Under the pieces are notes generated by a model. It saw nothing but the letters and a program-made list of their open reading frames with translations, made no database searches and was not told the origin of the DNA. 64,000 nucleotides of DNA, from positions 310,001-374,000 of the forward strand of contig NZ_JAGGLV010000001.1 of the NCBI RefSeq assembly GCF_017874735.1, given 5' to 3'. This document shows, one piece after another, positions 1 to 10,100 of the stretch. The stretch comes from Paenibacillus silagei (GTDB lineage Bacteria > Bacillota > Bacilli > Paenibacillales > Paenibacillaceae). The position numbers were made by a program, and so were the translations under genes. How positions within the stretch are numbered: position 1 is the stretch's first letter; each line of letters begins with the position of its first letter.

Positions 1-342
1 CGGGCCCACGGGTTCCGGATCTCGCTGGATGATTTTGGCACCGGATTCTCCTCCCTCAGCTATCTGCGCCGCTTCCCGGTGGATGTGATCAAGATTGACC
101 GCTCCTTCATCTCCGAGATGTCACGGGAGGCCCAGGGCGATGTGCTCGTCAAGGCGATTATCGAGCTGAGCCATAATCTGGGGCTGCGCGTAGTCTCGGA
201 AGGCATTGAGCATAGAGAGCAATTCGATATGCTGCGGGAGCTGGGCAGCGACGAGCTTCAGGGCTACTATATCAGCAGGCCGCTTCAGGCCCAGGCACTG
301 TATTCTTTTCTGGAGCAGGGTAATTATTACACCGGCCGTTAA
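1..342 (+). CDS. EAL-domain c-di-GMP phosphodiesterase, C-terminal part (cut by window start)
   Basis: The reading frame is open from base 1 and ends at a TAA, giving 113 residues. It shows the second half of an EAL domain: DDFGTGFSSLSYL, then KIDRSFI, then the SEGIE segment and the closing QGYYISRP. EAL domains hydrolyse c-di-GMP to pGpG; these motifs contain metal-binding and catalytic residues of the family. The EAL signature itself and any sensor or GGDEF domain lie before the window, so activity and overall architecture cannot be judged. The gene ends about 50 bases before a perfect 13-bp inverted repeat. Confidence 0.9.
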   Translation, partial: RAHGFRISLDDFGTGFSSLSYLRRFPVDVIKIDRSFISEMSREAQGDVLVKAIIELSHNLGLRVVSEGIEHREQFDMLRELGSDELQGYYISRPLQAQALYSFLEQGNYYTGR

Positions 343-393
343 GAGACTTCTTTTATAGGCAAGCTACTGGCGATATGATATGATAGGCAGGCT

Positions 394-425
394 GATAACA
401 GCACCCGACTTAGGGTGCTGTTATC
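394..425. terminator. Perfect 13-bp inverted repeat between the EAL gene and the acetate transporter gene
   Basis: GATAACAGCACCC (394-406) and GGGTGCTGTTATC (413-425) pair perfectly around a 6-base loop. No T-run follows on the + strand, so it is either a weak terminator of the EAL gene or a leader/operator structure for the transporter, whose start codon lies 40 bases downstream. Confidence 0.5.
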
Positions 426-464
426 CTATGCGAACACTTATGAAAATTGGAGGCTTTCATTGTT

Positions 465-1088
465 ATGTCAGCGCAACCGCACACCGCACAGTCCGTCAAA
501 ATCGTTACCGCCGACCCCAGCGCCATCGGCTTATTCGGACTAGCCATCGTTACCCTGGTCGCTTCTTCACAAAAGCTCGAAATTACAACAGGTCTCAGCT
601 ACTGTATTCCATGGGCCATCTTCCTTGGAGCCTTCGCCCAGCTATTCGCATCCATCCAGGATGCCAAGCACAACAACACCTTCGGCATGACTGCCTTTGG
701 CGCCTATGCGTTCTTCTGGTTCGGCATGGGGGCAAGCTGGCTGATCAAGCTCGGTGTGTTCGGTGCAGTGCTGGCAGAGGGCGTTGACCCCAAGCAGCTG
801 GGATTTGTTTTTGCAGGATATCTTGTGTTCACCCTCTTCATGACGCTCGGCGCCGTTGAGGCAAACCGTGTACTGCTGATTATCTTCATCCTGATCGACT
901 TCCTGTTCCTCGGACTCTCGATGGATGCCTTCGGCGTCGCTGCGGAATTCTTCCACAAGCTGGCTGCCGTATCGGAAATGGCTATCGGTATCGTATCGCT
1001 CTACGGCTGCGGCGCATCTGTGCTCAACGCCCACTTCGGACGTACCTTCCTGCCGATTGGTGCCCCGCTGGGCATCTTCAAAAAATAG
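465..1088 (+). CDS. Acetate uptake transporter family protein (GPR1/FUN34/SatP-like)
   Basis: The 207-residue integral membrane protein fits the size of the AceTr family. Near residue 17 it has DPSAIGLFG, the position of the family's NPAPLGL-type motif, followed by about six hydrophobic segments. Family members take up acetate or succinate as proton symporters or channels. An in-frame TTG at 447 would overlap the ribosome binding site GGAGG (449-453), so the ATG at 465 is the better start. The gene stands alone: a perfect hairpin precedes it and a terminator-like structure follows. The family call is firm; the substrate is inferred. Confidence 0.85.
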   Translation: MSAQPHTAQSVKIVTADPSAIGLFGLAIVTLVASSQKLEITTGLSYCIPWAIFLGAFAQLFASIQDAKHNNTFGMTAFGAYAFFWFGMGASWLIKLGVFGAVLAEGVDPKQLGFVFAGYLVFTLFMTLGAVEANRVLLIIFILIDFLFLGLSMDAFGVAAEFFHKLAAVSEMAIGIVSLYGCGASVLNAHFGRTFLPIGAPLGIFKK

Positions 1089-1134
1089 CACCGGCTTCCA
1101 GCCGGGCAGGGCCATGCGCTTCTCTCCAAAGACT

Positions 1135-1182
1135 CGGATAAATGCTTACTGCCCTTTTATGCAGATGGTGTTTATCCGTTTT
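1135..1182 (+). terminator. Probable intrinsic terminator after the acetate transporter gene
   Basis: CGGATAAA (1135-1142) pairs with TTTATCCG (1171-1178), enclosing a small CTGC/GCAG stem, and a T-run follows directly. It lies 46 bases after the transporter stop codon. Confidence 0.55.
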
Positions 1183-1348
1183 TGGATTCAGGCGGGTTTT
1201 GTTAGGAATTCCCTTGCGCAAACACGATAATAATGACATGCTATAGAGACCCAAACGACATTTATCGACATTTCCCTGCGGTCTAGGAACCGCTTATTAT
1301 ACACTTTGACATCTGCGGCTTTTATTTTTCCGGTATCGGGGGCAATCC

Positions 1349-3493
1349 ATGGCTTTCCTTAGTAAAAAGCCTTTAAGCATCATCATCGGCTTCATCATCA
1401 TCCTGCAGCTCTGCCTGTTCTATTATTATTCCGTATCCCTGGCCCGGGAATATAGAGCCGAGAAGGCGGATCTGGCCTCACAGGCGGTCATGCTGGCCTC
1501 GAACATCGAAGAGCGGGTGGCCATTGTGAAAGGGGTCAGCTCCTTTATCCAAACCGTCGGCTTCGATGCCGATCCTGCACTAATCCAGAGCTACCTGGTC
1601 ACCGCACACGCCAAGAACACCAGCAATGTCACGAATATCATGATCGCTCCGGATGGTCTGATCCGCTACCTCTACCCGCTTGAAGGTAATTCGACACTGC
1701 TCGGCAGAAGCCTGCTGCTGGATTCCTCCCTGGCCTCTCCCGGCATGATCCAAGAAACGCTCCGCTCCCGCAGCATTACAATAGACGGTCCGCGCACACT
1801 TGCCCAGGGCGGCTATGGCATGGTGATCCGGCAGGCCATCTATAAGGATAACTCTCTGGAGGGCATCGTCTCCGTCACCGTAAAGATGGATAATATCGTT
1901 AACCAGCTTGTGTATAAGGACAGCAAAATATCTGTCACCACCAAGGATCATACCTTCCTGTTCGGCAATGAAGCCCATTCGAAGGACCCGCAGCTTACGG
2001 TTCCCGTGAACACCTATAATCAGCACTGGCTGATGGGTACTTCCATGCCCCCGCATAAGAAATGGCAGGTGCTGCTCAGCGTACTGTGGATCGATATTGC
2101 TTTTCTGCTGGTGATTGCCTTTATTCTATATATTTTCTGGTATCAGAGCCGCTTCAACCGTGAGCTGGAACGGGTGGTCAGCATCCGGACCCGGGACCTG
2201 CGTATTTCCAAGCGTCTCTATGAAAAGCTTGCGCACTACGACAGTCTGACGGAGATCCCCAACCGGCGGTTCTTCATGGACGAATTTGAGCGTCTGCTGC
2301 AGAGCTCGGAGCCCACACAGACCTATAGCTTATTCTTTTTCGACCTGAACCGGTTCAAGGAGATCAACGATACGCTCGGCCACTCTACGGGGGATCAGGT
2401 GATTAAGACCCTGGCCGGACGGCTCAAATCCGGGAGCCTGCCCTTCAAGCTGTTCGCCCGTACCGGCGGAGATGAATTCGTGATGATCTTCGCGGGTCTG
2501 CCGCACACGGATATTCCTGTGATCGCCGGGCGGATCAGCACGCTGATCTCACAGACCCTCCTGATCTCGGGAGCGCATCTGAGTCTGTCCACCAGCATTG
2601 GCATCTCCCTGTACCCCGAGCATTCGCAGAATACGGACGATCTGCTGAAATTCGCCGATATGTCGATGTATCAGGCCAAGTCGCAGGAGGACACCAATTA
2701 CTTCATCTTCGACTGGGAGCTGCGCGAGAAGCTGGAGCAGAAGACGATGATCGCCAAATATCTGCACTCCGCCCTGGAACGGGAAGAATTCGTGCTTTAT
2801 TATCAACCCCAGATCAACGCCATCACAGGCGAAATGATCGGCATAGAGGCGCTGATCCGCTGGAATCACCCCGAGAAGGGGCTGATTGGACCAGGGACGT
2901 TCATCACTGCCGTTGAAGAAGCCGGACTGATGATCCAGCTCACCGATTGGGTGCTGCGCGAGGTGTGCCGCCAGCTCTGCGAGTGGCGCAGCCTGGGGAT
3001 GCCGCTGCTGCGGACCTCGATCAATATCTCCAACAGCTGGTTCTACAACCGTAACCTGATTGAGAATCTGTTCGCCGTGCTTGACGAGTACGGGCTGGAT
3101 ACCGGTGTGCTCGAATTCGAGATCACCGAGAGCACCGCACTACTAGAGGAGCATTATCCGCTGCTGCAGCAGATGCGTGATCACGGGATCATCGTCTCCA
3201 TCGATGATTTCGGTACGAAATATTCGTCGCTGAATTACCTGAAGCATTTTCCCGTGAACAAAATCAAGATTGACCGCACCTTCATCACCGGCATCGGCGT
3301 CAGCTCCATAGATGAGACCATCATCAAATCCATCGTCTTCGTCGCCTCCCAGCTTGGCTATGACCTGATTGCCGAAGGGGTCGAGACGCAGGAGCAGCTG
3401 GCCTTCCTGGTGCAGCATAATTGCCCGCATATTCAGGGATTCCTGTTCTTCCCTCCGCTTCCTGCCGATGAGATCCGCAAGCTGTTCTCCTGA
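1349..3493 (+). CDS. Membrane-bound diguanylate cyclase/phosphodiesterase with extracytoplasmic CHASE-like sensor
   Basis: This 714-residue protein has a membrane segment at about residues 10-30, an extracytoplasmic region that resembles a CHASE domain (about 35-240), a second membrane segment (about 247-268), a GGDEF domain and an EAL domain. The cyclase motif GGDEF is intact at residues 373-377, and no RxxD inhibitory site is visible just before it. The EAL domain is complete: EAL at 500-502, then EITES, DDFGTKYSSLNYL, KIDRTFI, AEGVE and QGFLF. Both activities are therefore possible; which dominates cannot be read from the sequence. The start follows a GGGGG site. The gene is monocistronic. 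Confidence 0.92.
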   Translation: MAFLSKKPLSIIIGFIIILQLCLFYYYSVSLAREYRAEKADLASQAVMLASNIEERVAIVKGVSSFIQTVGFDADPALIQSYLVTAHAKNTSNVTNIMIAPDGLIRYLYPLEGNSTLLGRSLLLDSSLASPGMIQETLRSRSITIDGPRTLAQGGYGMVIRQAIYKDNSLEGIVSVTVKMDNIVNQLVYKDSKISVTTKDHTFLFGNEAHSKDPQLTVPVNTYNQHWLMGTSMPPHKKWQVLLSVLWIDIAFLLVIAFILYIFWYQSRFNRELERVVSIRTRDLRISKRLYEKLAHYDSLTEIPNRRFFMDEFERLLQSSEPTQTYSLFFFDLNRFKEINDTLGHSTGDQVIKTLAGRLKSGSLPFKLFARTGGDEFVMIFAGLPHTDIPVIAGRISTLISQTLLISGAHLSLSTSIGISLYPEHSQNTDDLLKFADMSMYQAKSQEDTNYFIFDWELREKLEQKTMIAKYLHSALEREEFVLYYQPQINAITGEMIGIEALIRWNHPEKGLIGPGTFITAVEEAGLMIQLTDWVLREVCRQLCEWRSLGMPLLRTSINISNSWFYNRNLIENLFAVLDEYGLDTGVLEFEITESTALLEEHYPLLQQMRDHGIIVSIDDFGTKYSSLNYLKHFPVNKIKIDRTFITGIGVSSIDETIIKSIVFVASQLGYDLIAEGVETQEQLAFLVQHNCPHIQGFLFFPPLPADEIRKLFS

Positions 3494-3508
3494 AGCTGTC
3501 CGGATGCT

Positions 3509-3537
3509 TTGCATGCGGGTATGGGGATCGTTATAAT
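3509..3537 (+). promoter_or_regulatory. Sigma-A-type promoter for the small membrane protein gene
   Basis: TTGCAT (3509-3514) and a consensus TATAAT (3532-3537) are separated by 17 bases, 40 bases ahead of the start at 3577. Confidence 0.6.
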
Positions 3538-3576
3538 TAGCTTCATCCGATGTTAACCCGAAAGGATTCTGAGAAC

Positions 3577-3888
3577 ATGAATAGATTGACTACCGGCGAA
3601 ATGGCCGGAACCGCCCTGTTTGCGCTGATCCTGGCCCTCCTGGCGTACCGGATTATCCGCGGCATGCCGAAGATGGCCGGAGACATTACCGCCTTCCGCA
3701 AACGGACCCTCGTCTGGACCCAGGTCGCCCTGGTGCTTACCGTCCTTCAGCTCAACTTCAAGGCCGGAGACTGGCGCTTCGGCATTATCCTCGGCCTGAT
3801 CGTCCTGTTCACCGGCAGCATCTGGCTGTCCGCCCGCCGCTATGACAATGCCCGCCGGGCTGAGGCCGAGCAAGAAGAGGAGCAGTGA
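3577..3888 (+). CDS. Small hypothetical membrane protein
   Basis: This gene encodes 103 residues with hydrophobic stretches at about 9-23, 46-62 and 68-84, and a charged C-terminus rich in Glu and Ala. I do not recognise the family. An in-frame ATG at 3550 is possible, but AAAGGA at 3561-3566 is correctly spaced for the ATG at 3577, and the promoter at 3509-3537 also fits that start. Its own promoter and a strong terminator (4018-4040) make it a single-gene unit, which supports it being real. No function can be assigned. Confidence 0.7.
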   Translation: MNRLTTGEMAGTALFALILALLAYRIIRGMPKMAGDITAFRKRTLVWTQVALVLTVLQLNFKAGDWRFGIILGLIVLFTGSIWLSARRYDNARRAEAEQEEEQ

Positions 3889-3949
3889 GGGACACGGTAA
3901 CCCGGCCACCATTCGCCCCTCTCTCTATCCGGATTACGCAGATTATGTG

Positions 3950-4000
3950 AGCACAATGTATGCTGTTTTTCGCATACATTCGGCCATACGCGCTGTACCA
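3950..4000. repeat. Single dispersed copy of the 52-bp unit found in tandem at 34.6 kb
   Basis: This 50-base stretch carries the same core as the tandem array at 34615: AGCACAATGTATGCTG, a T-run, then GCATACATTCGGCC and a variable tail. The core folds as TGTATGC/GCATACA. It sits just before the terminator of the small membrane protein gene. Confidence 0.75.
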
Positions 4001-4017
4001 GCTTATATTTACGTTTC

Positions 4018-4040
4018 AGGCTCCCGCCAGGGAGCCTTTT
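4018..4040 (+). terminator. Intrinsic terminator
   Basis: AGGCTCCC (4018-4025) and GGGAGCCT (4030-4037) form a perfect 8-bp stem with a 4-base loop, followed by a short T-run. It closes the small membrane protein unit. Confidence 0.75.
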
Positions 4041-4128
4041 CTGTGTCTTCCGGCCGGGCAGCAGGCATACTTTCCCTCTCCCTAACCATACTAATGACAT
4101 TCTATGGATACCGATGGAGGGCTGATGA

Positions 4129-4605
4129 ATGGGCAAAAAACTGAATCTGCTGATGTTCAGCGGGGAGTATGACAAGGCGATGGCCGGGCTGATTTTGGCG
4201 AATGCGGCCAGGGATATTGAGGTGGAGGTTACGATGTTCTTCTCGTTCTGGGGGCTGTTTCTCGTCCGGGACCCGGAGACTATGACGCTAGAGGATAAGA
4301 GTATCTATGAGAAGCTGATGGATGTCATTACTCCCAAGGGACCGGAGGAGCTTCCGCTCTCGCGGATGAACTTCAGCGGGCTCGGCAAGCTGATGCTGGA
4401 GGAGATGATGGAGGATCAAGGAGCACCGAAGCTTATACATTTCCTGAAGGGCGCGCGCAAAAAGAACATCAAGTTCTACGCCTGTAAGCTCTCGGTGGAG
4501 ATCATGGGCTTCAAGCCGGAGGAGCTGCTGCCCGAGGTGGAGATTATCGATGCCGCCGCGTATCTGAAGGATGCGCTGGAGAGCGATATCCAGCTCTTCA
4601 TCTGA
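4129..4605 (+). CDS. DsrE/DsrF/DrsH-like family protein
   Basis: The 158-residue protein begins with a beta strand and loop (LNLLMFSGEYDKAMAGLILAN) and continues with VTMFFSFWGLFLV, typical of the DsrE/DsrF fold used by sulfur-relay and peroxiredoxin-like proteins. It has a single Cys in FYACKLSVEIMGF at about residue 123, the usual place for a reactive thiol in this family. GGAGGG precedes the ATG. The next gene downstream is a PLP enzyme of the cysteine-desulfurase fold, 180 bases away, which suggests but does not prove a sulfur-transfer role. Confidence 0.85.
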   Translation: MGKKLNLLMFSGEYDKAMAGLILANAARDIEVEVTMFFSFWGLFLVRDPETMTLEDKSIYEKLMDVITPKGPEELPLSRMNFSGLGKLMLEEMMEDQGAPKLIHFLKGARKKNIKFYACKLSVEIMGFKPEELLPEVEIIDAAAYLKDALESDIQLFI

Positions 4606-4785
4606 TGGCTATGGGCTTTAACCTAATTACGCCACCGGGCATATACTGAGGCAGACGAAGACGGATTGGTTACCCCTGCGGGCATGCAGAGGCTGCGACT
4701 CATACGATATTTGCCTTGCGCAGCACCAGCGCCTGCCGGAATCCGTCTCAAATGATAGAGCATTCATTGCCTGGAGGGATTGTCC

Positions 4786-6300
4786 GTGCTGAGTATCCAC
4801 CGCGCCGCTGCGGCAGACGCGCCGTCTTCACTGCAAGAGCATTTCGCGGCATTCCGTGAGCACACTGTCGGCAGCCGCCATTTGATCTCCACCCCCTACG
4901 GACGGCAGCCGCTGCTGTACGCCGACTGGACGGCCAGCGGCCGACTGTATGAGCCGATTGAGCGCAAAATACAAGAGACCTTCGGCCCCTATGTCAGCAA
5001 TCCGCACACCGACTCCAACACCACCGGCCTGACCATGACCCTGGCTTATCATGAAGCACGGAGCATCATCCGGCAGCATGTGAACGCCGCCCCCGCAGAT
5101 GCCCTGCTCTTCTGCGGCAACGGCACCACCGGCGCGGTGAACAAGCTGCTGCGGATTATGGGCCTGAAGCTGCCGGAATGGCTGAAGCAGGAAACCCTCT
5201 GCGCACCGGAGGAGCGCCCTGTTATCTTCATCAGTCATATGGAGCATCATTCCAATCTGCTGCCCTGGCAGGAAAGCTTCGGCGATGTGGTTACCGTTCC
5301 ATCCGGGCCAGGAGGAGAGGTGGATCTGCAGCAGCTCGGGGAGCTGCTGACGATCTACCGGAACCGCCGCTTTAAGATCGGCTCCTTCACTGCCTGCTCC
5401 AATGTCACCGGCATGGAGACCCCGTATCATCAGCTCGCTGCGCTCATGCACCGGCATGGAGGGGTATGCTTCGTGGATTTTGCAGCCAGCGCCCCATATC
5501 AGGAGATCAATATGCATCCGGCAGCCCCGCAGGAGAAGCTGGACGCCATCTTCTTCTCGCCGCATAAATTCCTCGGCGGCCCGGGAACCGGTGGCGTGCT
5601 GCTGTTCGACACCGCGCTCTGCACCGGCCGGCTGCCGGATGAGCCCGGCGGCGGCACCGTGGTATGGGTGAACCGCTGGGGCGGACGCCGCTACATCGAT
5701 GATGTTGAGGTCCGCGAAGACGGGGGCACCCCCGGCTTCCTGCAGGCGATCCGCACCGCCCTCTGCGTGAAGCTGAAAGAGCAGATGAACGGAACTGGAC
5801 AATATATGATCGTCCGTGAACAAGAGCTATGCCTTAAGCTGCTCTCAGGGCTGGCGCAGATTCCCGGCTGCTCCGTGCTGGAGGGCGTACACCGTAAGCG
5901 GCATGGCATTGTCTCCTTCACGCTGAAGGAGATTCATTACAATCTCGCGGTACGGCTGCTGAATGACCGCTTCGGCATTCAGGCGCGTGGCGGCTGCTCC
6001 TGCGCCGGTCCGTACGGCCATCAGCTGCTCGGGCTGAACCCGGCGCAATCCCAGGCATTTATCCAGGCGATCCACGCCGGGGACCAGTCGCTGAAGCCGG
6101 GCTGGATCCGCCTGTCCCTGCACCCGATCATGACGGACCGGGAGGTGGAGCATATGGTCTTCGCCGTACAGTCTATCGTCAGCAATATTGGGGAATGGAG
6201 CAAGGATTACCGCTACAATGCTGTCACCAATAGCTGGCTTCATACCGGGGAGAGAGGCGTTACAGAGGACGGGGAGATTCGTGAATTATTTGTGCTGTAG
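4786..6300 (+). CDS. Class V aminotransferase-fold PLP enzyme, cysteine desulfurase-like
   Basis: This 504-residue enzyme belongs to the fold-type I class V group. Lys261 in SPHKFLGGPGTGG is the expected Schiff-base lysine, and CGNGTTGAVNKLL and FVDFAASAPY are cofactor-loop segments. A Cys-rich GGCSCAGPYGH stretch lies near residue 400, where desulfurases carry the reactive Cys, but its context differs from canonical SufS or NifS. It is about 100 residues longer than those enzymes. The start is taken as GTG 4786, 8 bases after GGAGG; an in-frame TTG at 4780 is too close to that site. The last 15 bases overlap the convergent TVP38 gene. Substrate unknown. Confidence 0.8.
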   Translation: MLSIHRAAAADAPSSLQEHFAAFREHTVGSRHLISTPYGRQPLLYADWTASGRLYEPIERKIQETFGPYVSNPHTDSNTTGLTMTLAYHEARSIIRQHVNAAPADALLFCGNGTTGAVNKLLRIMGLKLPEWLKQETLCAPEERPVIFISHMEHHSNLLPWQESFGDVVTVPSGPGGEVDLQQLGELLTIYRNRRFKIGSFTACSNVTGMETPYHQLAALMHRHGGVCFVDFAASAPYQEINMHPAAPQEKLDAIFFSPHKFLGGPGTGGVLLFDTALCTGRLPDEPGGGTVVWVNRWGGRRYIDDVEVREDGGTPGFLQAIRTALCVKLKEQMNGTGQYMIVREQELCLKLLSGLAQIPGCSVLEGVHRKRHGIVSFTLKEIHYNLAVRLLNDRFGIQARGGCSCAGPYGHQLLGLNPAQSQAFIQAIHAGDQSLKPGWIRLSLHPIMTDREVEHMVFAVQSIVSNIGEWSKDYRYNAVTNSWLHTGERGVTEDGEIRELFVL

Positions 6301-6924
6301 CGGCGCTTGGCCGCGCAGCTCCCGCTCCCGCGCCAGCCGGGCGAACCTGGCTTCAATCGCTTTAACCCCCCACAGAGAAGCTCCGATAAACAGCAGCACA
6401 TAGATGATTTCCGCCGGATGACGGATGAACCGCTGCACATCATTGCCGATGTAGGATACCGCAAATACCATAATAGCTTTGCCAGCACACAGCGCAATCA
6501 GGTATGAACGCAGCCGCATTCCGGCCAGACCCGCCGCCATATTAATCACCACGAACGGCCCCACCGGGAACAGGCTAAGCAGGAACACATAGCTGAACCC
6601 GCTCTGGCGGACCCAGGTCATCGCTTTGGCTACCTTGGGCCGCTTGGCCCATTTGGTGAGGTAGGGATGTCCGGCAATCTTGCGGATAATCAGGAAGGTG
6701 ACCGTGCAGCCTGCGACCAGACCGATCCAGGAATACAGGAACCCCAGCCATAACCCGTACACCGCCCCGTTAAGCCCTACAATCGCTATAGTCGGCAGCG
6801 GAGGTACGAACGATTTCATGAAGGTAAGCCCCACACCCGGCAGCGGCCCGAACGAGCGGTATTGCTCCAGCAGCTGCAACAGGCGCTCCTCGGTCAGCCA
6901 TGACATGATATCTATATAGAACAT
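6286..6924 (-). CDS. TVP38/TMEM64 family membrane protein
   Basis: The 212-residue polytopic protein contains the VTT/DedA-like core: FVPPLPTIAIVGLNGAVYGLWLG, then SLFPVGPFVVINMAAG, a re-entrant Pro-rich motif of this family. Homologues are linked to membrane lipid scrambling and homeostasis, but no bacterial substrate is settled. The start at 6924 has GAGGAG ten bases upstream; a TTG at 6942 would place that site inside the gene. It converges on the PLP enzyme gene with a 15-base overlap, and no separate terminator is visible. Confidence 0.85.
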   Translation of the reverse strand: MFYIDIMSWLTEERLLQLLEQYRSFGPLPGVGLTFMKSFVPPLPTIAIVGLNGAVYGLWLGFLYSWIGLVAGCTVTFLIIRKIAGHPYLTKWAKRPKVAKAMTWVRQSGFSYVFLLSLFPVGPFVVINMAAGLAGMRLRSYLIALCAGKAIMVFAVSYIGNDVQRFIRHPAEIIYVLLFIGASLWGVKAIEARFARLARERELRGQAPLQHK

Positions 6925-7021
6925 TTCTTCAGCGCTCCTCAAGTACTCTAGTGAGCTTCAATTATACAATACTTTCTGCTTCTCTGATGCCAATCGGACG
7001 CGGCTTTACTGTCTAATTTAT

Positions 7022-7062
7022 GGACGATACCGTATCAGCGGGAAATAGAAGGATATGTAATC
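7022..7062 (+). repeat. Degenerate 3' part of the dispersed hairpin element (copy C)
   Basis: The segment matches the second half of the element at 27823-27916, including a near-identical GAAATAGAAGGAT core and a degraded GGACGATACCGTATC arm. It lies in the leader of the hybrid kinase gene; the left arm of the hairpin is missing. Confidence 0.55.
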
Positions 7063-7105
7063 AACAGGCTGGACAAGCGCAAGCTGCCGGAGATATGATG
7101 AAATT

Positions 7106-10100
7106 ATGAGAACATTTGATTATAGTCTGCTGGCCAAAAGAGTGCTCGCCCTGTTATGCATCGGCCTGCTCGCCGCAGTGGCGCTGATCCCCCTGCTCGG
7201 CTCCTCGTCTGCCTGCTACAGCCCAAGGTCAGGATGGGCCGATTTATCCTCCTGCACCTTCGATAATTCTGCCGTCTACCCGCTTGAAGGGAAATGGGAA
7301 TTCTATTGGCAGGATCTGCTGGAACCGCTGGATACCTTATCCGGAACAGCAGAGGCACCGGCCTATATGTCCGTGCCCGGCGCTTGGGGCCGGGCATCGG
7401 AGGCTACCGGCTTCTCCCGCTACGGATATGCAACCTACCGTCTGCTGGTTCAGCTGCCGCCGGAGGTTCCCGCCTTCGCCCTCAAGGTGAGCAATATCCG
7501 CAATGCCAGCGAGGTATATGTAAATGGCGAGCGGCTGGGCGGAAGCGGAACGCCGGGGGAATCCCGGGAGACCACCAAGCCGCGCAATCATCCGTATTCC
7601 CTGATTTTTCACAGCAAGGATAACCTGGCGGAGATTCTGATACATACATCCAATTTCACTTATTCAAACGGAGGCATTGCGGAGCCTATCCGGATCGGCA
7701 CTCCTGCTGCTATAGCTGCCATCGACCAGCGGAACCGGACCTACGATATATTGCTGGTAGCAGGCTTTGCTTTTATCGGCTGCTATTTCATCGGCCAGGG
7801 CTTGCAGCGCAAAGAGGACAAGTCTTCGCTCCAGCTGGCCGTCTACTGCTTCGTGATCGCCCTCTACATGCTGACTCACAGTGAGAAGCTGCTCTTCGAG
7901 TACCTTCCATCCCTCTCCTATGAAGGATTCAGCAAGCTGCAGGCGGTGTCGGGTGTAGTCGGGTTCTATTGCGTGTCCAGCTATACCCATTCTTTGTTTC
8001 CCGCACTGTATTCCCGGCTCTTCAAGCGGATCTGCTTCGTATATGCCTTGTGCTTCTGCACCATTGTACTGTTCACCACACTGCCTGTATATTCGCGGAT
8101 TACAGGGGTGCTGCTGGCCTTCAGCTTCATCTCTGTCTGCTATACCTTCTATGTCATGGTCAAGGCTGCCTGGCTGAGGGAGACCGGTTCTAACTATCTA
8201 CTGATCGGTGTGATTGCCGCAGTCATGTTCACCTTATCCTTAGCCAGCAATCTGTTCTTCGGTACCGAACTCTACGCTGTTCCGCCGGTAGCCGGTCCGA
8301 TCTTCATTCTTGCCGAAGGGCTGTTCCTGTCTGCGCGCCACGCCCATGCCTACGAGACCATTAAGCAGCTGTCCCGGCAGCTGGAGCGCAAGGACAGGGA
8401 TAAGGATGAGTTCCTGCTGAAGACCTCCGCCGAGCTGCGTACGCCGCTGAATGCCATCATTAACGTGGCTTTATCCATGCATGAGGGAGCCGGAGGACCG
8501 CTAAGCCCGTCCCAGCGGGAGGATATGCGGCTGATTCTCGGTACTGGCAGAAGGCTGGCCTTCCTGGTCAGGGATATTCTCGATTATGAGCAGATCAAGC
8601 GCCAGCGCATCACCCTGCAATGGGGGACTGTCGATGTCCAGGGGGTAGCAGCCATTGTCATTGAGGTCTTCCAGTTCCTGAACAAGAAGGGCAGCATCCG
8701 CATCAAAAATCACATCCCGCCGGGCCGCTTCCTGGTCCAAGCTGATGAACAGCGGCTGATGCAGATCCTCTATAGCCTGCTGGATAATGCACTGAAATTC
8801 ACGGACCGCGGCAGCGTAGTCATCGAGGCCGCCTGGCAGGAGGAGTTCCTCTCCATTGCCGTCACCGATACCGGAAAGGGCATTCCCGAGGATCAGCTGG
8901 AATGTATCTTCCATGACTATGAGCAGCTGAGCGAGGCCGATTCCCTTGAGACCGGAGGCCTCGGGCTGAGCCTTGCGATCAGCCGTAAGCTGGTAGAGCT
9001 GCATGGCGGGAGCATCTCCGTCTCTTCCCGGGTTGGCCAGGGCAGCACATTCACCTTCACGCTTCCGGGCAACGAGGCGGAAGCCGCCGCTGCCGCCCAA
9101 GCCGGAGAACAGGCGCTCTTAAGACAAGCGTATACCCAGCCGGAAATGCTGGATGACCTCTGGAAATACCGGTCGGCTGACCCGCCGCAGTCCAGCGGAC
9201 AAGCCATTCCCTATGCGCCGCGTATCCTGATCGTAGATGACGACTATGCCAGCCTGAAGGCTCTGACCAACCTGCTGTCGCTGGAGAATTACAGCATCGC
9301 AAGCCGCAGCAGCGGCAAGGAGGCGCTTGCACTGCTGGCTGTGGACCGTAATTTCGATCTCTGTATGATCGATGTTATGATGCCCGAGATGTCCGGCCTT
9401 GAGCTATGCAGGATCATCCGCCAGACTTACACCCCGCTGGACCTGCCGATCCTGATGGCTACAGCCGGGCAGCAGCTTCACTTCAACGAGGCGGCCTTCC
9501 GCGCCGGAGCCAATGATTTTATCCATAAGCCTTATATCTGGAGCGATCTTAAGGGACGGGTTAACACGCTGGTTCAGCTAAGGCGGTCTGTCTCCGAGCG
9601 GCTCAGCTCGGAGATCGCCATGCTGCGTGCGCAGATCAAGCCGCATTTTCTGTACAACGCTATTAATACAATCATCTGGATGAGTACGCGTGACACCGAG
9701 AAGACGCAGCTGCTGCTATACGATCTGAGCCATTTCCTGCGTGGCAGCTTCGACTTCAGCAACCAGGAGACCGCCATTCCATTCGAGAAGGAGCTGGAGC
9801 TGATCGAAGCCTATCTGTCACTGGAGCAGGCCCGGTTCGGGAAGCGGCTGAATGCCGAGTATCATATTGAGGTTAGTGAATTCCCGCTGCCGCCGCTGAT
9901 TGTGCAGCCCATTGTAGAGAATGCTGTTCGTCACGGACTGATGGAGAAAATTGACGGAGGAACAGTGATCATCTCCACCCGGCAGGAGGGCGGTGATATC
10001 CTGATCACCGTCTCGGACAACGGAAAGGGAATGAGCGATGAACAGCTATCCTCGTGGATGAAGGACGACTACCGATCTTCGCATGGCGAAGGCACCGGAA

